Assembly (NCBI GenBank): GCA_049324235.1
Contig: JBMOLJ010000033.1
Span: forward strand, 21,734-85,733
DNA from: UBA1431 sp049324235
GTDB lineage: Bacteria > Bacillota > Clostridia > Christensenellales > UBA1431
DNA length: 64,000 bases
Direction of reading: 5' to 3'
The notes below the pieces were generated by a model. The model was given only the letters and a program-made list of their open reading frames with translations, did no database searches and was not told the DNA's origin. Below are positions 58,197 to 64,000 of the stretch, one piece after another (the stretch's first letter is position 1; each line of letters starts with the position of its first letter). The translations under genes were made by a program, and so were the position numbers.

Positions 58197-60555
58197 TGAT
58201 TTTTGCAAGCATCTGAAGAAAAAGACGTTTATACTGGACGGCGCCACCGGTACAAACCTCCAGCCTCTGGGATTGTCCGGCTGTCCCGAAGTCTGGGCGC
58301 TCCAAAACCCCGATGCGCTCATCGATTTGCAGCGCCGCTATGTGCAGGCCGGTTCCCAGGCGGTCTATACCTTTACACTGGGCGCAAACCGCATCAAGCT
58401 TAATGAATTCGGCCTGTCGGGGCAGGCCGCGGATATCAACCGCCGCCTGGCCGCCATCACGCGCGAGGCCGTGGGCGAGGACGTGTTCGTTGGCGCCGAC
58501 ATCGGTCCGACAGGGCTGTTCATAGAACCCTTTGGCGAGCTTCCCTTCGAGGAAGCCGTGGACTGCTTCCGTGAACAGATCAGCGCACTGGCTGAAGCGG
58601 GCGTGGACTTTATCGTGATCGAAACGATGCTCGACCTGCAGGAAGCCCGCGCGGCACTCCTTGCCGCACGCGAATGCTGTAATCTTCCTGTACTGGCCAG
58701 CATGACCTTCGAGCGCGGCGGGCACACCCTCACCGGTACCGACGCGCGCACCGCGCTGATCACTTTGCAGGCGCTGGGCGCGCAGGCGGTGGGCTGCAAC
58801 TGTTCCACCGGCCCGCAGGAGATGCTCGCGCTGGTACAGTCCATGCGCCCGTACGCGAAGGTGCCGCTCATCGTCAAGCCCAACGCCGGACTGCCCGTTG
58901 TAAAGGACGGCAGGACGGGTTTTGATATGGACACCGAGGAATTCGTCTTCTGGATGCGCCGCCTGTACGAGGCGGGCGCCAGCGTGCTGGGGGGGTGCTG
59001 CGGCACCACGCCCGAGTACATTAAAGCGCTGCACGCTGAACTGGGGGGACAGCCCCGCCCTGTCCGCCACGTGGAAACCTTCTCCGCGCTGACCTCGTCC
59101 ACCCATACCCAGTTCGTGGGCGGACGCGTCTGCGTCGTGGGCGAGCGCATCAACCCCACCGGAAAGAAAGCGCTGCAGGCCGCCCTGAAGGACGGCAACA
59201 TGGATAAGGTAATCGAACTGGGGCAGCAGCAACAGGCCGCCGGGGCGCATGTGCTGGACGTCAACGTGGGCATGGCGGGTATCAATGAACCCGCGCTTCT
59301 GAGAAAGACCGTGCTTGCGCTCTCGTCGGTGATTCCCCTCCCGCTGAGCATCGATACGGCAAACCCCGCGGCGCTGGAAGCCGCGCTGCGCGTATATCCC
59401 GGGCGGGCACTCATCAATTCCATCCCGGCTGGCGGCGAAAACCTGGAGGAACAGCTCAAACTCGCCCGTAAATACGGGGCCATGTTCATACTGCTCCCGC
59501 TGGGACAAAGCGTGCCCGCCACCGCGGCCGAACGGCTCGTACTCGTCGACCAGGCGGTGGAGACCGCCCTCAGGCTCGGCATCCCCAAGGAGGATATCGT
59601 GATCGACGGGCTTGTAATGGCCGTATCCTCCGACCCGCACGCGGCCGTGGAAACCATGCGGACCGTGCGCGCCTGCACCAAGCGGTCCCTGCATACGATA
59701 CTGGGCATATCCAACGTGTCTTTCGGCCTGCCCGAGCGCGAGTGGCTCAATGCCGCAATGCTGGCAATGGCAATTGAAAACGGGCTGGATATGGCCATCT
59801 GCAATCCCGAAAGCCAGGCGATGAACGCATTGCGCTTTTCCTGCGACCTGCTCCGCGGCAACGATACGGATGCACAGAACTACGTGGCAGCCATGGCCGC
59901 CGCCAAGGCGCCGCCCGCATCCGCGCGCGAGGGCGTCTACGGCGCGGTACTCTCGGGAGAAGCGCACATCATCACTGACCTTGTGCGCGAGAAGCTGAAA
60001 ACGGACGATGCCCGCGCTATCATCGACGGCGAGATCATCCCCGCGCTTAATGAAGTCGGGGACCTGTTTGAAAGGGGCATATATTTCCTGCCCCAGCTCA
60101 TGCGCAGCGCCCAGGCCGTCCAGTCGGCCTTCGTCCTGCTCGAACCCCTGCTCGCCGAGTGCAGGACGCAGATGCAGCCCGGCACCGTCGTATTGGCCAC
60201 CGTCAAGGGCGACATCCATGACATCGGCAAGAACATCGTGGGTATGATGCTCAAAAGCCACGGCTTCATCGTGCACGATCTGGGCAAGGACGTTCCGGCT
60301 ACGAGGATCATAGACACTGCCCGGCAGGTGAACGCGGACATCATCGGCCTTTCCGCCCTTTTAACCACCACGATGGACCAAATGCGCGCCGTCGTGTCTA
60401 TGGCGCACGAACAAGGGCTTCGCTGCCGCATCATGGTCGGGGGCGCGGCGGTAACCGAAGAATACGCAATGAGCATCGGCGCCGACAGTTATGCAAAAGA
60501 CGCAAACGCGGCGGTTGTACTGGCCAAACGGCTTTTGGAAACAAGCAAAGCATGA
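58189..60555 (+). CDS. metH: Cobalamin-dependent methionine synthase MetH (without activation domain)
   Basis: A 788-residue enzyme transferring a methyl group from methyltetrahydrofolate to homocysteine via B12. The homocysteine domain opens with FILDGATGTNLQ and ends with the zinc motif GGCCGTTPEY; the pterin domain includes VVGERINPTGKK; the B12 domain has DIHDIGKN (axial His677) and VGGAAVTEEYA. The domain that reactivates it is encoded upstream. The TTG at 58189, six bases after GGTGG, was preferred over an earlier TTG. Typical clostridial MetH proteins share this split. Confidence 0.95.
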   Translation: MRNDFCKHLKKKTFILDGATGTNLQPLGLSGCPEVWALQNPDALIDLQRRYVQAGSQAVYTFTLGANRIKLNEFGLSGQAADINRRLAAITREAVGEDVFVGADIGPTGLFIEPFGELPFEEAVDCFREQISALAEAGVDFIVIETMLDLQEARAALLAARECCNLPVLASMTFERGGHTLTGTDARTALITLQALGAQAVGCNCSTGPQEMLALVQSMRPYAKVPLIVKPNAGLPVVKDGRTGFDMDTEEFVFWMRRLYEAGASVLGGCCGTTPEYIKALHAELGGQPRPVRHVETFSALTSSTHTQFVGGRVCVVGERINPTGKKALQAALKDGNMDKVIELGQQQQAAGAHVLDVNVGMAGINEPALLRKTVLALSSVIPLPLSIDTANPAALEAALRVYPGRALINSIPAGGENLEEQLKLARKYGAMFILLPLGQSVPATAAERLVLVDQAVETALRLGIPKEDIVIDGLVMAVSSDPHAAVETMRTVRACTKRSLHTILGISNVSFGLPEREWLNAAMLAMAIENGLDMAICNPESQAMNALRFSCDLLRGNDTDAQNYVAAMAAAKAPPASAREGVYGAVLSGEAHIITDLVREKLKTDDARAIIDGEIIPALNEVGDLFERGIYFLPQLMRSAQAVQSAFVLLEPLLAECRTQMQPGTVVLATVKGDIHDIGKNIVGMMLKSHGFIVHDLGKDVPATRIIDTARQVNADIIGLSALLTTTMDQMRAVVSMAHEQGLRCRIMVGGAAVTEEYAMSIGADSYAKDANAAVVLAKRLLETSKA

Positions 60556-60590
60556 AGAAGGCGGCTGATGCCGCCGCACGCTGAAAATAA

Positions 60591-60626
60591 CGGGAGCGCC
60601 GGTAGTTTTTTCTGCCGGCGCTCCTT
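60591..60626. terminator. Terminator between metH and the convergent VanY gene
   Basis: Exact arms GGAGCGCCGG and CCGGCGCTCC around a 12-base loop containing six T. T-tracts are short on both sides. Confidence 0.55.
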
Positions 60627-60634
60627 TGACGCTA

Positions 60635-61252
60635 TCAGTACGCATACAGGTATTCCTCCAGGCACATTTTCCCCAAAAAAATGCGCCGTGCGGGAATGGC
60701 CCCGACATACCGCAGGTGCCACGGCTCATAGATCACACCCGTGCTCTCCGTCTTGTCTTGGGGATAGCGCAATATGAACCCAAACGCATGCGCATGGGCG
60801 CCCAGCCATTTCCCCTGCGCTGTTTGCGCAAAGCTCTCGATGAGCGGGTCTTTCATGGACAGATATTCGGGGACAGTCACATCGGCGGCAAGGCCGAGCT
60901 GGTGTTCGCTCGCACCCGGCGGCGCCACCACCGTACACGCCATTATCTGTGCGCGGGGCATAGGGTATCCGTCTCTGCAGAGCCGCATGATTTTGTTTTC
61001 GTGCAATCTCTTCTGCTCCTCATAGGAACGGTATCCGCTGAATAAAACGATGTCGCCCACGCCCTGCGTCCGGGCATACTGCGTGAGCGTAGCAAGCGCT
61101 ATACAGGCGCACTTCTGGAGCTGTACCGCCGGGTCCGCGACGCTTATGCCAAAATCCACCGCATTAACCAGGTTATCGGGAATGAATTGCTGGTCGAGGG
61201 TATGCCTTCTGTTTACAAGCCTGAGCATCCGGGTCATCTCATTATCATGCAT
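60635..61252 (-). CDS. D,D-carboxypeptidase, VanY/peptidase M15B family
   Basis: The 205-residue protein shows the M15B zinc site: SGYRSYEEQKRL, ASEHQLGLAADVTV (ligand His and Asp) and EPWHLRYVG (catalytic Glu and ligand His). It removes the terminal D-alanine from peptidoglycan stem peptides. No signal peptide or membrane anchor is visible, which is unusual for VanY; it could be cytoplasmic or use a nonclassical route. AGAGGG lies six bases before the ATG. Confidence 0.9.
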   Translation of the reverse strand: MHDNEMTRMLRLVNRRHTLDQQFIPDNLVNAVDFGISVADPAVQLQKCACIALATLTQYARTQGVGDIVLFSGYRSYEEQKRLHENKIMRLCRDGYPMPRAQIMACTVVAPPGASEHQLGLAADVTVPEYLSMKDPLIESFAQTAQGKWLGAHAHAFGFILRYPQDKTESTGVIYEPWHLRYVGAIPARRIFLGKMCLEEYLYAY

Positions 61253-61344
61253 GCGTTTCCCTCTTTCGGGTCTTTTTTTATCAGCATACGCAACGGCTCC
61301 TCCGTTCTTGCGCGGGATTTTGGGTTTTCAAACGAAACCGGCAT

Positions 61345-61382
61345 AAAAAACCGCAGACAAACTCCATAGGAGCTGTCTGCGG
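61345..61382 (-). terminator. Terminator of the SDR operon
   Basis: On the minus strand ACCGCAGACAGCTCC pairs with GGAGTTTGTCTGCGGT (one bulge/mismatch) around a three-base loop and is followed by six T. Confidence 0.85.
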
Positions 61383-61421
61383 TAACTGTGGAAAGATGAC
61401 CAATCCTAAGCAATCCTTGCC

Positions 61422-62195
61422 TTATGCTTTTTCCTTGAACGCCTTGTATTTGAAATTGAGGTATCCCGAGTCGGTGAAGATCGTTGTGCCGTTGACCATC
61501 GGCGTTTCGCACGTCGCCAGGAACACGATGACCGATGCTATGTCCTTGGGCCAGAGCAGGCGCTGGTTCAAGGAATACCCGAGCTGTTCCTCTTCCCAGC
61601 CCGGCTGGTCGAGCAGCATCTCATTAAGCGGCGTGATAACGTAGGCGGGCAGGATGGCGTTCACCTGGATGTTGTCGTGGCAGTAGTCCACCGCCAGCTC
61701 GCGCGTCATCGCGTTGAGCGCGGACTTGGCGCAGCCGTAGAGGATATGCTTTCCGTCGGCGATGGTGCTGCGCATGGACGAGAAATTGATGATCCGGCCG
61801 CCGCCGGCCTTGCTCATATGGGGGGCGCAGGCCTGCGCCATGAAGAACGGGGACTTGAGGTCGAGCGCCATGAACTTGTCCCACTGCTCCTCGGTTATCT
61901 CGTTGCTGCGGTCGCGGTTGGTAATCGCGGCACAGTTTAAAAGTACGTCGATTCTGCCGAAATCGTTTGCAATCGTTTCAACGGTAGTACGGATCTGGGC
62001 AACGCTGGTGATATCACAGAAGTAGAACCTGGCTTCCGTTATTTTGTTGATTTCGTCAACAACCTTCTGGCCGTTCTCTTTATTCACATCAATGATGGCA
62101 ATACGCAAACCGTTTTTCGCAAGCTCCATCGAGGAAGCCTTGCCAAGTCCGCTTGCGCCGCCGGTCACAATTGCAACTTTGGAATCCTTTTGCAT
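61422..62195 (-). CDS. Short-chain dehydrogenase/reductase 1 (complete active site)
   Basis: A 257-residue classical SDR. The nucleotide motif TGGASGLG is at residues 11-18; LLNCAAITN, FSSMR and the active-site YGCAK (Tyr153, Lys157) are intact. The acidic residue after the second strand (DVN) favours NAD(H). AGGAGAG precedes the ATG. It is cotranscribed after a paralogue in which the tyrosine is phenylalanine, separated by about 60 bases. The alcohol or ketone substrate is unknown. Confidence 0.92.
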   Translation of the reverse strand: MQKDSKVAIVTGGASGLGKASSMELAKNGLRIAIIDVNKENGQKVVDEINKITEARFYFCDITSVAQIRTTVETIANDFGRIDVLLNCAAITNRDRSNEITEEQWDKFMALDLKSPFFMAQACAPHMSKAGGGRIINFSSMRSTIADGKHILYGCAKSALNAMTRELAVDYCHDNIQVNAILPAYVITPLNEMLLDQPGWEEEQLGYSLNQRLLWPKDIASVIVFLATCETPMVNGTTIFTDSGYLNFKYKAFKEKA

Positions 62196-62255
62196 GGATA
62201 GTTCTCTCCTTACATAGTTGTTTGGTGTCGTTGACCTGCCGCCGGATGGCGTTTC

Positions 62256-63020
62256 TTATTTGTAAGCGGATTTGACAGGCTTTTCGCGTACGAGATTGGC
62301 GCCCGAGTCGACGGGCACTTCGAATGCGTTGATGCAATAGGAGGCATCCGAGATAAGGAAGGAGACCACCTCGCTCACGTCTTTGGGTTCCACCACGCGG
62401 TCGGTAAGAAGGTATCCGACCTGCTGCTTAACAAAGTTTTCGTCCTGCATCCTGGGATCATCGGGTGTGAATATATCCCAGGGCGCGACGGTGTTGCACT
62501 TGATGTTATAGCGCCACAGGTCAGTGGCCAGTTCGCGCGACATGGCCGATACCGCCGCCTTGGAAGCGCCGAAGAGAAGATGGTCGCCGGTGGCCTGTTT
62601 GGCGCGCATCGACGAAACGTTGACGATATTGCCGCCGTCCTCGTTTTTCTTCATGTAGGGTACGGCGGCCTGGATGGCAAAGAACATGCCTTTGAGGTTG
62701 TAATCCATCACGTGGTCCCATTCTTCCATGGTAATGTCCTCGGACGCACCGGTGGGCGAAACTGCGGCGCAGTTGACCATCACGTTAATCCCTCCGAGCG
62801 CCTGGGCAACCTTTGCCATAGCTTCGGGCGCATGGGCAAAATCCTTCATGTCATGCTCCACGAACACACCGCCCACGGCTTCGGCCACAGCCTGTCCACC
62901 GGCGGAGTCGGAATCGACGACCCCGACGGCGTAGCCGTCAGACGCCAGCCGACGCGCGATATCCCTGCCCAGCGCACTGGCTCCTCCTGTTACGACGGCA
63001 ACCTTTTTGCCTTTTCCCAT
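62256..63020 (-). CDS. Short-chain dehydrogenase/reductase 2 (Tyr replaced by Phe)
   Basis: A 254-residue SDR paralogue. TGGASALGRDIA gives the nucleotide site and VNCAAVS and VSSMRAKQ are normal, but the catalytic position reads LLFGASK: Phe150 in place of tyrosine, with Lys154 retained. It is likely inactive or altered, perhaps forming a hetero-oligomer with SDR 1. The ATG at 63020 is 12 bases after AAGGAG. A perfect TATAAT at 63077-63072 upstream gives a probable promoter with a weak -35. Confidence 0.88.
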   Translation of the reverse strand: MGKGKKVAVVTGGASALGRDIARRLASDGYAVGVVDSDSAGGQAVAEAVGGVFVEHDMKDFAHAPEAMAKVAQALGGINVMVNCAAVSPTGASEDITMEEWDHVMDYNLKGMFFAIQAAVPYMKKNEDGGNIVNVSSMRAKQATGDHLLFGASKAAVSAMSRELATDLWRYNIKCNTVAPWDIFTPDDPRMQDENFVKQQVGYLLTDRVVEPKDVSEVVSFLISDASYCINAFEVPVDSGANLVREKPVKSAYK

Positions 63021-63158
63021 GTTTGATCCACACTCCTTCTGCAAACAAATTTTTGAAAAACTTGATAGACAATTATATCATATCTGTTGCCGGAACAATA
63101 CGTATGCGCATACAAATCTTCGATAATTTGCATACTCGGCGCAATACAAACTATTTAC

Positions 63159-63187
63159 TTGATTTTCCTTGTTTTTCAGGTTATAAT
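63159..63187 (+). promoter_or_regulatory. secG promoter
   Basis: TTGATT (63159-63164), 17 bases, and a perfect TATAAT (63182-63187). Predicted leader about 28 bases. Confidence 0.7.
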
Positions 63188-63220
63188 GAAAAGCACTTTG
63201 TAATAGGGGGCAACGCTTCC

Positions 63221-63475
63221 ATGGGAACTCTGGATATCATACTCCGAATCTTTCTGGTGCTTCTGAGCATCTTTTCCATATCGGTCGTATTGATGCAAAG
63301 CGAAAAAGGAGACGGCGGGTTTGCTTCCACCTTTGCAGGCGGACAGTCTAACATGCTCAGGTCGGGCAAGCTTAAGGGCTCCGAGTCGCGGCTGGTTTTC
63401 TTTACCAAGGTTGGGTGCATACTGCTCATCATCGTCTCGGTCGCCATGGTATTGTATAACCATTTTGCGTCTTAA
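63221..63475 (+). CDS. secG: Protein translocase subunit SecG
   Basis: An 84-residue protein with two membrane helices (IILRIFLVLLSIFSISVVLMQSEK and CILLIIVSVAMVLYN) and the SecG signature VVLMQSEKGDGGFAS. It assists SecYE in protein export. The ATG at 63221 follows GGGGG; an open frame upstream is not used. Genes that usually follow (rnr, smpB) are not in the window. Confidence 0.93.
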   Translation: MGTLDIILRIFLVLLSIFSISVVLMQSEKGDGGFASTFAGGQSNMLRSGKLKGSESRLVFFTKVGCILLIIVSVAMVLYNHFAS

Positions 63476-63512
63476 AAGCAGTAAACCGGATTCAACCATA
63501 GAATGCGTGACG

Positions 63513-63564
63513 CAGGGTCTTTCCGTTTGTGCTCCTTGCCAAAGTGGAAAGCGCCCTGTTTTTT
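63513..63564 (+). terminator. secG terminator
   Basis: Bipartite stem CAGGG, one unpaired base and CTTTCC pairing with GGAAAG, two unpaired bases and CCCTG, followed by six T. It ends the secG transcript about 40 bases after the stop. Confidence 0.6.
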
Positions 63565-63607
63565 GTTGCGATTTAACGGGATAGGCCAAAAACAGGCTTC
63601 CTAAAAG

Positions 63608-63651
63608 CATCCCTTAGGGGACGCGGGGGATCGTAATCCCCCACTTTAAAT
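63608..63651 (+). repeat. Second copy of the mreD-mrdA hairpin repeat
   Basis: CATCCCTTAG, a GGGG-rich run, GGGGGATCGTAATCCCCC and ACTTTAAAT align to the minus strand of 11072-11026 with only scattered differences. It is at the left border of the hairpin array. Confidence 0.6.
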
Positions 63652-63998
63652 TCCAATCTGACGACATGTGCGTCAGAGCGTCAGCAAACTCCGCTCCGCT
63701 CGCTTACACGCGGAAGCGTGAAAGCTCGCACGCTCCTGCGTCGCTGCGAGCTATGCATCGCTCGCTTACGGGCAAAGCCCGAAAGCGAGCGCGCGCCGTA
63801 GCAGCTCCGCTTCCACGCAAAACTGTAGTTTTGCGTGGGGGATTGCTTGGGAAGGGCTTAGCGGGGTCCCCAGGGTGCGTAGCAAAAAAAATGGCGCCAA
63901 GAGCGGTATTTTAACCGCACAGGAAATCCGTCGACAAACCCAAGGGTTTGCCGACGGCCCAAAAAGTTGTTCCGCGGCAATCACTTGCCGCTGAACAA
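63625..63998. repeat. Array of nine consecutive hairpins, running off the window
   Basis: Separate inverted repeats occur at 63625-63642, 63658-63676, 63707-63720, 63724-63751, 63759-63791, 63813-63838, 63903-63918, 63928-63957 and 63967-63998. Several are near perfect; for instance CCACGCAAAACT and its complement around a two-base loop, and three long ones each with a single central mismatch. I see no convincing coding frame in 63565-64000. The leftmost part matches 11026-11072. It may be a dispersed repeat element or a structured non-coding RNA. Confidence 0.65.
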
Positions 63999-64000
63999 AG

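Noticed and set aside
58186..60276. Open frame of 696 codons antisense to metH, and another of 498 codons in a different antisense frame
   Set aside because: metH is certain from motifs throughout; GC-rich third positions keep antisense frames open. Neither has a ribosome site or recognisable domain.
63766..63984. 72-codon minus-strand frame and other short frames in the right-end region
   Set aside because: They run through perfect hairpins, and their composition follows the palindromes rather than protein-like patterns.
1..64000. CRISPR arrays, tRNA or rRNA genes, transposases, integrases, phage genes
   Set aside because: No regularly spaced direct repeats, cloverleaf-like sequences or recombinase motifs were seen by eye; a covariance-model search would be needed to exclude a missed small RNA.

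Overview
The window looks like a chromosomal segment of an anaerobic, Gram-positive-type member of the Clostridia with roughly balanced to GC-rich coding sequence. Supporting signs are a six-gene Rnf ferredoxin:NAD+ oxidoreductase operon, a SpoIVFA/SpoIVFB-like sporulation pair, the redox repressor Rex, strong AGGAGG ribosome binding sites, several TTG/GTG starts, three VanW-family wall proteins and many intrinsic terminators. The order Christensenellales is my best guess, but this is inference from gene content, not proof. No rRNA, tRNA, CRISPR array, transposase or phage gene was seen.

Layout. 1-3.8 kb: a B12-binding/radical SAM protein with its partner (cut by the window edge), then a SpoIVFB-type membrane metalloprotease and a LytM-like SpoIVFA-type partner. 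3.9-5.2 kb: a PadR repressor with two paralogous DUF1048 proteins. 5.3-13.6 kb: one co-directional cell-shape and division block on the minus strand (mreB, mreC, mreD, PBP2, minC, minD, minE, rodA). 13.8-16.4 kb: arsM, a YbjQ-domain/zinc-ribbon protein, and maf. 16.6-21.8 kb: rnfCDGEAB, with a good promoter and a hairpin in its leader. 21.8-30 kb: a two-piece TauE/SafE permease, a GNAT-like protein, a Na/phosphate cotransporter with PhoU tail, trmL, a DUF2752 protein, three dispanin/CD225-like membrane proteins, and an Lrp regulator overlapping in context with an aminotransferase. 30-35.5 kb: three tandem VanW-family proteins plus an inverted, 5'-truncated VanW tail. 35.7-43 kb: lipoprotein, YjbQ, rex, then an apparent operon of orphan DNA methyltransferase, aconitase, two half ChrA transporters and a GntR regulator. 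43-53 kb: small membrane proteins, an unassigned permease, a HAD phosphatase next to a transaldolase-like protein, a lipoprotein M3 peptidase with an S-layer-homology-like N terminus, a helical-repeat protein and a PQQ-type beta-propeller protein. 53-61 kb: small regulator, PfkB kinase, VanZ-like membrane protein, and a methionine block (metF divergent from a stand-alone MetH reactivation protein and metH). 61-64 kb: VanY peptidase, two SDR paralogues, secG, then a non-coding tail made of nine consecutive hairpins running off the window.

How the genes fit together. The largest block makes and positions the rod-shaped cell wall machinery, and VanW, VanY, VanZ, the M3 lipoprotein and the propeller protein add further envelope functions. 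Rnf and Rex point to redox-linked energy conservation. The metF/metH block forms a folate/B12 methionine-synthesis unit. The most unusual non-coding signals are the hairpin array at the right end with a related single copy between mreD and the PBP2 gene, a dispersed palindromic element at 51.0 kb, and several perfect inverted repeats in leaders. Among proteins, the most unusual are an EF-hand-like loop in PBP2, an SDR whose catalytic tyrosine is phenylalanine, and the transaldolase-like protein.
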